This document shows, one piece after another, positions 32,152 to 40,790 of a stretch of DNA of 64,000 nt. Under the pieces are notes generated by a model. The model ran no database searches and was not told the origin of the DNA. It saw only the letters and a program-made list of their open reading frames with translations. Source of the DNA: Streptomyces sp. DH-12 (GTDB lineage: Bacteria > Actinomycetota > Actinomycetes > Streptomycetales > Streptomycetaceae); NCBI RefSeq assembly GCF_002899455.1, contig NZ_PPFB01000001.1:2262501-2326500 (forward strand). The letters run 5' to 3'. The position numbers were made by a program, and so were the translations under genes. The stretch's first letter is position 1. The number at the start of each line of letters is the position of its first letter.

Positions 32152-33057
32152 ATGGCATTCGAACCGCCGCGGCGTCTGGTGAGGGCGCTCGGTGAGACGG
32201 CGCCCGAGGGTGACGACTGGCTGGAGAAGCTGCCCCGCCTGGCGCGTGAGGCCGTCGAACGACGCGAGTTGACGGTGGAGCGGGTGCAGCTCCCGGGCGG
32301 GCGCAGCAGCCTGGTGGTGCTCGTCCGCACGGCCGACGGCACGCCCGCCGTGCTGAAGCTGGCGCCGCCCCGGGCACGCCCGGAGAGCGAGCGCGTCGCA
32401 CTGGCCCACTGGGGCGGCCTGGGGGCGGTGCAGCCGCTGGAGCCGCTGTCCGAGGGCGTCGAAGGGGTGCTGCTCCTGGAGCGGCTGCACCCGGACGTCT
32501 CCGTGCGGACGCTCCCGGAGGCGAAGGCGCTGCTGGAGGCGGCGGGCACCCTGCGCAGGCTGTGGGTCGACCCGCCGGAGGACCACGTGTTCGAGACCGT
32601 GGCCGAGCGCACCGGACGGCAGGCGAAGGCGATGCGGGCCGGCGCGGACGCCGCTCCGGAGGTGGCCCCGCTGGTGGACGCGGCGCTGTCGGCCCGCGAG
32701 GAACTGCTGGCCTCGCCGCCGGAACGCCGCCTGCTCCACGGCACGTTCCGGCAGAGCAAGGTGCTCGCCGGAGACCGGATGCCGTGGCTCGCGGTGGGTC
32801 CCGACCCGGTGGTCGGCGAGCACGCCTTCGACCTGGCGCGGCTGGTCCGCGACCGTGTGGAGGACCTGATCGCCCAGCCCTCGGGCGCGACGACGACCCG
32901 CCGCCGCGTACGCCGCCTCGCGGAGTCCCTGGAGGTCGACCGCGACCGCCTCCGCGGCTGGACCCTGTTCCGAGCGGTCGAATCGGGCGTCCGCGCCCGC
33001 CGGGTGGGACGTGAGCGGGACGCGGAACTGCTGCTGGAGTTCGCGAGCTGGCTGTAG
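32152..33057 (+). CDS. Aminoglycoside phosphotransferase-like protein with altered active site
   Basis: A 301-residue protein of the APH(6)/hydroxyurea-phosphotransferase type. It has a candidate ATP-binding lysine (AVLKLAPP, K69), LLLERLHPD and GPDPVVGEHAFDLARLV. The catalytic loop, normally HGDLHxxN, reads HGTFRQSK at 196-203, so the base aspartate and the Mg-binding asparagine are replaced. It is probably a pseudokinase or has another activity. ATG 32152 has GGAAGGA upstream; an in-frame GTG at 32125 is an alternative. Confidence 0.72.
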   Translation: MAFEPPRRLVRALGETAPEGDDWLEKLPRLAREAVERRELTVERVQLPGGRSSLVVLVRTADGTPAVLKLAPPRARPESERVALAHWGGLGAVQPLEPLSEGVEGVLLLERLHPDVSVRTLPEAKALLEAAGTLRRLWVDPPEDHVFETVAERTGRQAKAMRAGADAAPEVAPLVDAALSAREELLASPPERRLLHGTFRQSKVLAGDRMPWLAVGPDPVVGEHAFDLARLVRDRVEDLIAQPSGATTTRRRVRRLAESLEVDRDRLRGWTLFRAVESGVRARRVGRERDAELLLEFASWL

Positions 33058-33060
33058 GGC

Positions 33061-33300
33061 GTGGCGCGTTCACGGGACGCCGGTGCGGCCGGCGCCGACG
33101 GCCTCCCGGTCGCGCAGGCCGGCGTTCTCGTGGCGCGCGGCGCCCGCCTGCCCGACGTGGTGCGGGAACTGCGCGCGTTCCTCACCGTCGGCCTGGGCGC
33201 GCCCGAGGGCACGGGCGCCGCACTCCTCCGCTTCCGCGGCGAACGCCTCGGCCTGCCGTCGGGCCTCCTGAGCCGCCCGCTCACGGCGGAGGCCCGCTGA
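33061..33300 (+). CDS. Small hypothetical protein
   Basis: A 79-residue frame starts with GTG 3 nt after the preceding stop. Almost all third codon positions are G or C through its length, which supports coding. The sequence (LPDVVRELRAFLTVGLG in the middle) suggests one amphipathic helix. No family is recognised. It ends just before the strong bidirectional terminator. Confidence 0.5.
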   Translation: MARSRDAGAAGADGLPVAQAGVLVARGARLPDVVRELRAFLTVGLGAPEGTGAALLRFRGERLGLPSGLLSRPLTAEAR

Positions 33301-33328
33301 AGACCGACGGCGCCACGCCGCCGTGGAA

Positions 33329-33379
33329 CGGGTCGTCCCGGCCGCGGACGGCGAGCGCGTCCGCGGCCGGGACGACCCG
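33329..33379. terminator. Bidirectional terminator between convergent units
   Basis: Perfect 22-nt arms (33329-33350 and 33358-33379) flank a 7-nt loop. It sits between the rightward lipoprotein operon and the leftward proS gene, 19 nt from the proS stop. Confidence 0.92.
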
Positions 33380-33397
33380 GGGGCCGGGAAGTGTCCT

Positions 33398-35101
33398 TCA
33401 GCGGGCGGTCAGGCGGGCGATCGCCTCGTCGACCGTCAGTTCCTCGCGTTCGCCGGTGCGGCGGTCCTTCAGTTCCAGCACGCGGTCGGCGGAGCGGCGG
33501 CCCGCCACCAGGATCTGCGGGACGCCGATCAGCTCCGAGTCGGTGAACTTCACGCCCGGGGAGACCCCCGCGCGGTCGTCGACCAGGACGCGGACGCCCG
33601 CGGCGGACAGCTTCTCGGAGACCTCGAGCGCCAGCTCGGTCTGCAGCGCCTTGCCGGCGGCGACCACGTGGACGTCGGCCGGGGCGATCTCCTTCGGCCA
33701 GCACAGGCCCTTGTCGTCGGCGGTCTGCTCGGCGAGGGCCGCCACCGCGCGGGAGACGCCGACGCCGTAGGACCCCATGGTGACGCGGACCGGCTTGCCG
33801 TTCTGGCCGAGGACGTCGAGCTTGAGGGCGTCGGCGTACTTGCGGCCCAGCTGGAAGATGTGGCCGATCTCGATGGCGCGGTCGAGCTTCAGCCCGGTGC
33901 CGCACTTGGGGCAGGGGTCGCCCTCCTCGACGACGACCACGTCCACGTACGCGTCGACCTCGAAGTCCCGTCCGGCGACGACGTTCTTCGCGTGGGTGTC
34001 GGCCTTGTTGGCGCCCGTGATCCAGGCGGTGCCGGGCGCGACGCGCGGGTCGGCGATGTAGGTCACCTTGTCCAGGCCCTGCGGGCCGACGTAGCCGCGC
34101 ACCAGGTCGGGGCGGGCGATGAAGTCGGCCTCGGTGACCATCTCGACCTCGGCCGGGGCGAAGTGCGCCTCGACCTTGCCCATGTCGACCTCGCGGTCAC
34201 CGGGCACGCCCACGGCGACGATCTCGCCGTCGACCTTGACCAGCAGGTTCTTCAGCGTGGCCGAGGCCGGCACGCCGAGCCGGGCGGCGAGGGTCTCGAT
34301 GGTGGGGGTGTCGGGCGTGGGGATGTCCTCGGCGGCCGGCACCCCGGCCGCGTCCACCGGCTTCAGCTCGTACGAGACGGCCTCGGTGTTCGCGGCGAAG
34401 TCGCAGTGGGGGCAGTCGGCGAAGGTGTCCTCGCCGGCCTCGGCGGGCGCGAGGAACTCCTCGGACCTGGAGCCGCCCATGGCGCCGGCGGTCGCCTCGC
34501 AGATGCGGTAGTCGAGGCCGAGGCGCTCGAAGATCCTCTGGTACGCCTGGCGGTGCAGGGCGTACGACCGGGCCAGGCCCTCGTCCTCCAGGTCGAAGGA
34601 GTAGGAGTCCTTCATCAGGAACTCGCGGCCGCGCAGGATGCCGGCGCGGGGGCGGGCCTCGTCGCGGAACTTCGTCTGGATCTGGTAGAGGATCACCGGC
34701 AGGTCCTTGTAGGAGGACGCCTGGTCCTTCACCATCAGCGTGAAGATCTCCTCGTGGGTGGGACCGAGGAGGTAGTCGCCGCCCTTGCGGTCCTGGAGAC
34801 GGAACAGCTCGGCGCCGTACTCGTCCCAGCGGCCGGTGGCGTCGTAGGGCTCGCGCGGCAGCAGGGCGGGGAGCAGCACTTCCTGGGCGCCGATGGCGTC
34901 CATCTCCTCGCGCACGACCCGCTCGACGTTGGCGAGCACCTTCCTGCCGAGGGGCAGCCACGTCCAGATGCCGGCGGCGGTGCGGCGTACGTAGCCCGCG
35001 CGGACCAGCAGCTTGTGGCTGAGGACCTCGGCGTCGGCCGGGTCGTCGCGCAACGTCTTCGCCATCAACTGGGACATGCGCTGGACCGGTGCGTTCGCCA
35101 T
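33398..35101 (-). CDS. proS: Prolyl-tRNA synthetase
   Basis: A 567-residue class II synthetase of the bacterial type, length as expected. Motif 1 ([25 protein letters not shown]), the GPTHEE segment, motif 2 ([28 protein letters not shown]) and the motif 3 region with GSYGVGVSR are present. The editing insertion domain lies at about 230-390. ATG 35101 has AGGAG at 9 nt. No T-box or other leader structure is visible upstream. Confidence 0.96.
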   Translation of the reverse strand: MANAPVQRMSQLMAKTLRDDPADAEVLSHKLLVRAGYVRRTAAGIWTWLPLGRKVLANVERVVREEMDAIGAQEVLLPALLPREPYDATGRWDEYGAELFRLQDRKGGDYLLGPTHEEIFTLMVKDQASSYKDLPVILYQIQTKFRDEARPRAGILRGREFLMKDSYSFDLEDEGLARSYALHRQAYQRIFERLGLDYRICEATAGAMGGSRSEEFLAPAEAGEDTFADCPHCDFAANTEAVSYELKPVDAAGVPAAEDIPTPDTPTIETLAARLGVPASATLKNLLVKVDGEIVAVGVPGDREVDMGKVEAHFAPAEVEMVTEADFIARPDLVRGYVGPQGLDKVTYIADPRVAPGTAWITGANKADTHAKNVVAGRDFEVDAYVDVVVVEEGDPCPKCGTGLKLDRAIEIGHIFQLGRKYADALKLDVLGQNGKPVRVTMGSYGVGVSRAVAALAEQTADDKGLCWPKEIAPADVHVVAAGKALQTELALEVSEKLSAAGVRVLVDDRAGVSPGVKFTDSELIGVPQILVAGRRSADRVLELKDRRTGEREELTVDEAIARLTAR

Positions 35102-35122
35102 GATTCTCGTACTCCTGCTGCT

Positions 35123-35160
35123 GGGGGTCCCCCCGCTCGAACCCGGCCGAGAGTGGGGGA
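35123..35160 (+). repeat. Dispersed ~38-bp inverted-repeat element, copy 1
   Basis: An element opening with GGGGGTCCCCCCGCTCGA and closing with GCCGAGAGTGGGGGA. It matches the elements at 42138-42176 (reverse orientation) and 57911-57946. It lies in the proS upstream region, about 20 nt from the start codon. Confidence 0.75.
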
Positions 35161-35208
35161 AGGTGATGACAGGAGGTTAGCCGGGCGGGACGGGGCGGCG
35201 GAAATCGG

Positions 35209-35775
35209 TTAGGCGCGCGGCAGCGGCAGCGGGGCGCCCATGACGGCGTACGGGGTGGGCGCGCTCGGGAAGTGGACCTGCCGGGCGAGGTCCTGGTAGC
35301 CCAGCGAGCGGTACAGGTGGCGGGCGGGGCTGTCGAGGTCGAGCGCGGACAGGAGCGACCGGGGCTGTTCGGCGCCGTCGGTGATCGTGGTGATCAGGGC
35401 GCGGCCGATGCCGTGCTTCTGGTGCCGGGGGTGGACGTGCAGCTCGGTGATGACGAAGGAGTCGTCGAGCCAGTCGTCGTGGCCCCGGGCGCGCAGGTAC
35501 GGCTCGACGACGGTGGACCACCAGTGGCTGCGCTGGTTCGGCATGCCGTAGACGAAGCCGACCAGGCGTCCCCCGACGGTGGCGCCGTAGGCCCGGGCGC
35601 CGGGGAAGGTCATGTGGCGCAGCACGATCTGCCGGCGTACGGCCACCTCGTCGGGGCCGAGCCCGAACGCCACCGCCTGGACGGCCAGCGCCTCGTCGAC
35701 GTGGCCGGGGAGGTCGAGGGGGCCGATCACGATGTCGTCGGGCTCGGGGCGGCCATGACCGGGAAAGCGCACCAT
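35209..35775 (-). CDS. GNAT family N-acetyltransferase
   Basis: A 188-residue acetyltransferase. The acetyl-CoA loop is HQKHGIGRALI preceded by ITELHVHPRH, the usual beta4-alpha3 arrangement, and LYRSLGYQ closes the fold. The substrate cannot be inferred. It lies 27 nt downstream of the second GNAT gene and is probably co-transcribed. Confidence 0.85.
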   Translation of the reverse strand: MVRFPGHGRPEPDDIVIGPLDLPGHVDEALAVQAVAFGLGPDEVAVRRQIVLRHMTFPGARAYGATVGGRLVGFVYGMPNQRSHWWSTVVEPYLRARGHDDWLDDSFVITELHVHPRHQKHGIGRALITTITDGAEQPRSLLSALDLDSPARHLYRSLGYQDLARQVHFPSAPTPYAVMGAPLPLPRA

Positions 35776-35802
35776 GCCGGGGAGACTACAGGGACAGGCC
35801 CG

Positions 35803-36651
35803 TCAGAACAGCACGCTCATGAAGGCTCCGACCTCGCGGAAGCCGACTTTGTCGTACGTGCGGCGGGCGGGCGTGTTGAAGTCGTTGACGTAGAGGCTGA
35901 CCACGGGGGCGACGTCGGCGAGGGCGTAGCGCAGGACGGCGGCCATGCCGGGGGCGGCGACGCCCGTCCCGCGGTGCTCGGGGGCGACCCAGACGCCCTG
36001 GATCTGGCAGGCGCGGTCGGTGGCGGCGCCGATCTCCGCCTTGAAGACGACGTTGCCGTCGGCGTCGAAGCGGGCGAAGGAGCGGCCGGAGCCGACCAGT
36101 TCGGCGACCCGGGCCTGGTAGAGCAGGCCGCCGTCGCCGGCCAGCGGGGAGACGCCGACCTCCTCGGTGAACATCGCCACGCACGCCGGCATGATCGTCT
36201 CCAGTTCGTCCTTGCGGACGCGGCGGACGTACGGATCGGGCTTCACGGTGTCGGGCATGCGGTCGGTGACCAGCAGCGGCTGGCGGGCGCGGACCTCGCG
36301 GGCGGGGCCCCACTGGGGTTCGAGCAACCGCCAGAGGGCGGCGGTGGGTTCGGCCGGGCCGACGATCGACGAGCAGCGGCGGCCGGCGCGGCGGGCGCGG
36401 TCGGCGAAGGCGCGGACGGCGCGGGGGGTGGCGCAGATGGGGACGAGGTTGGCGCCCGCGTAGCACATCGACGTCAGGATGCCGTCCTCGTACCAGCCCC
36501 ACATCTCGCCGCCGAGCCGCCAGGGGTCGAGGCCGGCGATCCGCACGCGCGCGGTCACGAAGGCGTTCGCGACCGGGTCGCGGTCGAGTACGGCGAGTGC
36601 GGCGTCCAGGTCGTCCGGTTCGAGGACCCGGGAAGTGGTCTGCGTCAACAC
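35803..36651 (-). CDS. GNAT acetyltransferase with DUF4081 N-terminal domain
   Basis: A 282-residue two-domain protein. The N-terminal half (DPVANAFVTARVRIAGLDP, GEMWGWYEDGILTSMCYAG) is the DUF4081 module. The C-terminal half is a GNAT fold with IQGVWVAPEHRGTGVAAPGMAAVLRYAL and YVNDFNTPARRTYDKVGF. GTG 36651 is preferred because the family begins LTQTTSRVLEPDDLD; an ATG at 36693 is also in frame. It follows ispG by about 100 nt. Confidence 0.85.
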   Translation of the reverse strand: MLTQTTSRVLEPDDLDAALAVLDRDPVANAFVTARVRIAGLDPWRLGGEMWGWYEDGILTSMCYAGANLVPICATPRAVRAFADRARRAGRRCSSIVGPAEPTAALWRLLEPQWGPAREVRARQPLLVTDRMPDTVKPDPYVRRVRKDELETIMPACVAMFTEEVGVSPLAGDGGLLYQARVAELVGSGRSFARFDADGNVVFKAEIGAATDRACQIQGVWVAPEHRGTGVAAPGMAAVLRYALADVAPVVSLYVNDFNTPARRTYDKVGFREVGAFMSVLF

Positions 36652-36707
36652 GTGCGGGGCCTCACACAAAAGGGTTCTGCCTGATTTCCGCACTGTACCC
36701 GCGGATG

Positions 36708-36727
36708 CCGGGGGCTGCCGCCCCCGG
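36708..36727 (-). terminator. ispG terminator hairpin
   Basis: Arms CCGGGGGC (36708-36715) and GCCCCCGG (36720-36727) flank a 4-nt loop, 27 nt past the ispG stop codon. It is short but very stable. Confidence 0.65.
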
Positions 36728-36753
36728 TTCCCGCGGGCGCCGTGAGGGTCCGG

Positions 36754-37911
36754 TCAGCCGGCCACCGCGACCTGCGGCTCGCCGGAGGCCACGCCGTCCT
36801 TCTCCATCTGCTCGGCGATCTTCATCGCCTCCTCGATCAGCGTCTCCACGATCTTCGACTCCGGCACGGTCTTGATGACCTCGCCCTTCACGAAGATCTG
36901 CCCCTTGCCGTTGCCCGAGGCCACCCCCAGGTCCGCCTCACGCGCCTCACCCGGACCGTTCACCACACAGCCCATCACCGCGACCCGCAACGGCACCTCC
37001 ATGCCCGTCAGACCCGCGGTGACCTCCTCCGCCAGCTTGTAGACGTCCACCTGCGCCCGCCCGCACGACGGACACGACACGATCTCCAGCCCGCGCTGCC
37101 GCAGGTTCAGCGACTCCAGGATCTGGATGCCGACCTTGATCTCCTCCACCGGCGGCGCCGACAACGACACCCGGATCGTGTCACCGATGCCCTGCGACAG
37201 CAGCGCACCGAACGCCACGGCCGACTTGACCGTGCCCTGGAAAGCCGGACCGGCCTCGGTCACCCCCAGGTGCAGCGGGTAGTCGCACCGCTCGGCGAGC
37301 TGCCGGTACGCCTCGACCATCACCACCGGATCGTTGTGCTTCACCGAGATCTTGATGTCGCGGAAATCGTGCTCCTCGAACAGCGACGCCTCCCACAGCG
37401 CCGACTCCACCAGCGCCTCCGGGGTGGCCCTGCCGTACTTCTGCAGCAGCCGCCGGTCCAGCGACCCCGCGTTCACCCCGATCCGGATCGGCGTGCCGTG
37501 GTCCTTCGCCGCCTTCGCGATCTCCTTGACCTGGTCGTCGAACTTCTTGATGTTGCCCGGGTTCACCCGCACCGCCGCGCAGCCCGCCTCGATCGCGGCG
37601 AACACGTACTTCGGCTGGAAGTGGATGTCGGCGATCACCGGGATCTGCGACTTCCTCGCGATCACCGGCAACGCGTCCGCGTCGTCCTGCGTGGGGCAGG
37701 CCACCCGCACGATCTGGCAGCCCGACGCGGTCAGCTCCGCGATCTGCTGCAGCGTGGCGCCGATGTCCGACGTCCGCGTCGTGGTCATCGACTGCACCGA
37801 CACCGGCGCGTTCCCGCCCACCGCCACCGATCCGACCTGGATCTGCCGGCTCTTCCGCCGCACGGCGAGCGTGGTCGGGACGGACGGCATGCCGAGAGAA
37901 ATCGCAGTCAT
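36754..37911 (-). CDS. ispG: 4-hydroxy-3-methylbut-2-en-1-yl diphosphate synthase
   Basis: A 385-residue [4Fe-4S] enzyme of the MEP isoprenoid pathway. The TIM-barrel part has [11 protein letters not shown] and [12 protein letters not shown]. The C-terminal cluster-binding cysteines appear in SCPSCGRAQ and [10 protein letters not shown]. The length is normal. It lies downstream of dxr, with rseP between, so two MEP-pathway steps share this neighbourhood. The Shine-Dalgarno ahead of ATG 37911 is weak. Confidence 0.95.
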   Translation of the reverse strand: MTAISLGMPSVPTTLAVRRKSRQIQVGSVAVGGNAPVSVQSMTTTRTSDIGATLQQIAELTASGCQIVRVACPTQDDADALPVIARKSQIPVIADIHFQPKYVFAAIEAGCAAVRVNPGNIKKFDDQVKEIAKAAKDHGTPIRIGVNAGSLDRRLLQKYGRATPEALVESALWEASLFEEHDFRDIKISVKHNDPVVMVEAYRQLAERCDYPLHLGVTEAGPAFQGTVKSAVAFGALLSQGIGDTIRVSLSAPPVEEIKVGIQILESLNLRQRGLEIVSCPSCGRAQVDVYKLAEEVTAGLTGMEVPLRVAVMGCVVNGPGEAREADLGVASGNGKGQIFVKGEVIKTVPESKIVETLIEEAMKIAEQMEKDGVASGEPQVAVAG

Positions 37912-38033
37912 CTGCTGTGCAACCCCAAGTCGTGGATCAAGGTCCGGCTCCCCGTGAGCAGCGGGCTCCGGGCTCCGAGATTACGGCAACGGCCGATGCT
38001 CGAGCACATCGCGTCCGTAAACCCGCCCAAAGG

Positions 38034-38069
38034 ACGACGGCCCGGAGCCCCGGGGTTCCGGGCCGTCGT
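38034..38069 (-). terminator. rseP terminator hairpin
   Basis: Perfect 13-nt arms (38034-38046 and 38057-38069) flank a 10-nt loop, about 30 nt past the rseP stop. It separates dxr-rseP from ispG. Confidence 0.8.
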
Positions 38070-38097
38070 GAACGGCGGGTGGCGCGGCGCGGAACGG

Positions 38098-39402
38098 TCA
38101 GGAGATGCGCACCGGGTTCACCACGTCCGCGATCAGGACGAGGATCGTGAAGCAGACGAAGATCCCCGCCACCACGTAGGCGACGGGCATCAGCTTCGCC
38201 ACGTCGAAGGGGCCCGGGTCGGGACGGCGCAGCACCCGGGCGAGGTTGCGGCGCAGCGACTCCCACAGCGCGCCCGCGATGTGTCCGCCGTCGAGCGGCA
38301 GCAGCGGAAGCATGTTGAACAGGAACAGGGAGAGGTTGAAGCCCGCGAGGAGCATCACGAACATCGCGAGCTGCTGCGATGCGGGGATGTCCAGCGTGGC
38401 GATCTCCCCGCCGACGCGGGCGGCGCCGACGACGCCCATCGGGGAGTCGGGTTCGCGCGGTCCGTCGCCGAAGGCCGCGTCCCACAGGGCGGGGACCTTC
38501 GACGGCAGGGCGGCGAGGGAGTCGACCGCGTCGCCGACCCGGTCGGTCATCCAGGTCACGGACTCGCCGAAGTCCTGTTTGACGACCCCGGTGGCGGCGC
38601 TGAAGCCGAGGAAGCCGGCCTTGACGTACTCGCCCTCGACGTAGGCGCCGTTGCCGTCCTTCTTGGCGACCATGTTGGTGGCGATGGTGGCCCGCAGCGT
38701 CACTTCCTCGCCGTCGCGTTCGACGACGATCGGCACGCTCTTGCCGGCGCTGTCCCGGATGAGGTCGGACAGGGTGCCCCAGTCGTCGGTCCGCACTCCG
38801 TCGAAGGCGACGATCTTGTCCTTGGCCTTCATGCCGGCCGCGGCGGCCGGGGACCGCGGGTCGGACTTCTCGCAGTCGTCGCGGTTCTCGCTCTGCGAGA
38901 TCACGCACTGGGAGACCGAACTGACGGTGGTGGTCTGCTGCTGGATGCCGAAGCCCATCAGCACGGTGAGGAACAGCACGACCGCGAGGATCAGGTTCAT
39001 GAACGGGCCGGCGAACATGACGACGACCCGTTTCCACGGCTTGCGCGTGTAGAACAGGCGCTTCTCGTCGCCGGGGCGCAGTTCCTCGAAGGCCGCGGAG
39101 CGGGCGTCCTCGATCATGCCGCGCCACGGGGAGGTGGAGCGGGCCTCCAGCCGGCCGTCGGGACCCGGCGGGAACATGCCGATCATCCGGATGTAGCCGC
39201 CGAACGGGATCGCCTTGACGCCGTACTCGGTCTCGCCCTTCTGCCGCGACCACAGGGTGGGGCCGAACCCGACCATGTACTGCGGCACGCGGATGCCGAA
39301 CATCTTGGCCGTGGACAGGTGCCCGAGTTCGTGCCAGGCGATGGAGAACAGCAGGCCGGCCGCGAAGACGACTATGCCGAGGATGAACATCAGGGTCGTC
39401 AT
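38098..39402 (-). CDS. rseP: Site-2 membrane metalloprotease (RseP-like, M50)
   Basis: A 434-residue intramembrane zinc protease. The active-site HELGH is in the first helix ([17 protein letters not shown]). The second motif [12 protein letters not shown] is near the C-terminus. A PDZ domain lies in the middle ([15 protein letters not shown]). About four membrane helices are seen. In this family the enzyme cleaves anti-sigma factors or signal peptides. ATG 39402 overlaps the dxr stop (ATGA). Confidence 0.92.
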   Translation of the reverse strand: MTTLMFILGIVVFAAGLLFSIAWHELGHLSTAKMFGIRVPQYMVGFGPTLWSRQKGETEYGVKAIPFGGYIRMIGMFPPGPDGRLEARSTSPWRGMIEDARSAAFEELRPGDEKRLFYTRKPWKRVVVMFAGPFMNLILAVVLFLTVLMGFGIQQQTTTVSSVSQCVISQSENRDDCEKSDPRSPAAAAGMKAKDKIVAFDGVRTDDWGTLSDLIRDSAGKSVPIVVERDGEEVTLRATIATNMVAKKDGNGAYVEGEYVKAGFLGFSAATGVVKQDFGESVTWMTDRVGDAVDSLAALPSKVPALWDAAFGDGPREPDSPMGVVGAARVGGEIATLDIPASQQLAMFVMLLAGFNLSLFLFNMLPLLPLDGGHIAGALWESLRRNLARVLRRPDPGPFDVAKLMPVAYVVAGIFVCFTILVLIADVVNPVRIS

Positions 39403-40661
39403 GCACGCGCCTCCGCGCTCGCCGTCCGGGCTGTCAGTTCGCGGGCCCGCGCCCGGGCCCAGGTCTCCGCTTCGAGGACGTCCGACACGGTCAGGGAGGT
39501 TCCCGCGGCGGGCGTTCCGTGTTCCTCGACCACCCGGGTGACGGTGTCGATGATGCCGAGGAACGGCAGCGCGCCGGTGCGGAAGGCCTCGACGCACTCC
39601 TCGTTCGCGGCATTGAACACCGCGGGGGCGGTTCCCGCGAGTTCGCCGACGTGCCGGGCGAGGTTCACCGCGGGGAAGGCCTCGTCGTCGAGGGGGAAGA
39701 ACTCCCAGGTGGACGCCTTGCTCCAGTCGAAGACCGGGGCGGCGCCGGGGACCCGTTCGGGCCAGCCGAGACCGATGGCGATGGGGCCCCGCATGTCCGG
39801 GGGCGTCGCCTGGGCCAGTGTCGATCCGTCCGTGAACTCGACCATCGAGTGGACATACGACTGGGGGTGCACGACGACCTCAATGCGGTCGAAGGGAATG
39901 TCGTAGAGCAGGTGCGCCTCGATGACCTCCAGGCCCTTGTTGACGAGGGTCGCGGAGTTGATCGTGATGACCGGGCCCATGGCCCAGGTGGGGTGCGCGA
40001 GGGCGTCCTCGACGGTGACCGCCGCCAGCTCCTGCCGGGTGCGGCCGCGGAAAGGGCCGCCGGAGGCGGTGACGACCAGCTTGCGGACGTCGGCGCGGGT
40101 GCCGGCGGCCAGCGCCTGGAACAGCGCGGCGTGCTCGGAGTCCACCGGGATGATCTGGCCGGGCTCGGCCAGCGTCCTCACCAGCGGGCCGCCGACGATC
40201 AGCGACTCCTTGTTGGCGAGCGCGAGGGTGCGGCCGGCCTCCAGCGCGGCGAGGGTCGGGGCGAGCCCGATGGAGCCGGTGATGCCGTTCAGGACGGTGT
40301 GGCAGTCGGAGGCGGCGGCCTGGGTGGCCGCGTCGGGTCCGGCGAGGATCTCCGGCAGCGGCTCCCCCGCGCCGTACCGCGCGGACAGCGCCTCGCGCAG
40401 CTCCGGCACGACGTCCTCGCGGGCGACGGCGACCGTGCGGACCCGCAGGCGGTGCGCCTGCTCGGCGAGGAGGGCGACCCGGCCGCCGTGGGCGGACAGG
40501 GCGGTGACCCGGAAACGGTCGGGGTTGCGCAGCACGAGGTCGATGGCCTGGGTGCCGATCGACCCGGTGGAGCCGAGGATCACCACGTCCTTCGGGCCGT
40601 CTCCCGCGACGGGGTCGTACAGCAGGTGCGGGTCGGCGAGGGGAGCTGGAGCGTCGGTCAT
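39399..40661 (-). CDS. dxr: 1-deoxy-D-xylulose 5-phosphate reductoisomerase
   Basis: A 420-residue enzyme for the second step of the MEP pathway. The NADPH motif [18 protein letters not shown] is near the N-terminus. [22 protein letters not shown] and TASGGPFRG bind metal and substrate. ATG 40661 has a G-run 4-5 nt upstream; a second ATG at 40670 lacks one. The gene couples to rseP. Confidence 0.95.
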   Translation of the reverse strand: MTDAPAPLADPHLLYDPVAGDGPKDVVILGSTGSIGTQAIDLVLRNPDRFRVTALSAHGGRVALLAEQAHRLRVRTVAVAREDVVPELREALSARYGAGEPLPEILAGPDAATQAAASDCHTVLNGITGSIGLAPTLAALEAGRTLALANKESLIVGGPLVRTLAEPGQIIPVDSEHAALFQALAAGTRADVRKLVVTASGGPFRGRTRQELAAVTVEDALAHPTWAMGPVITINSATLVNKGLEVIEAHLLYDIPFDRIEVVVHPQSYVHSMVEFTDGSTLAQATPPDMRGPIAIGLGWPERVPGAAPVFDWSKASTWEFFPLDDEAFPAVNLARHVGELAGTAPAVFNAANEECVEAFRTGALPFLGIIDTVTRVVEEHGTPAAGTSLTVSDVLEAETWARARARELTARTASAEARA

Positions 40662-40790
40662 GGCCCCCATTGTGTCCGGTCGCGGGGGGCGCCGGGCTCC
40701 CGCCCCGGTGCCCCGGGGGGCGCGTCCGCCGCGTGCGGGGAGCGGACGGAGGGGCCGTGCGCCGGGGCCGGCCCGCTCCCCGGGGCCGGC

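Noticed and set aside
34990..35210. Possible T-box or other riboswitch ahead of proS
   Set aside because: The leader is short and holds a dispersed repeat. No T-box core or specifier loop is visible.
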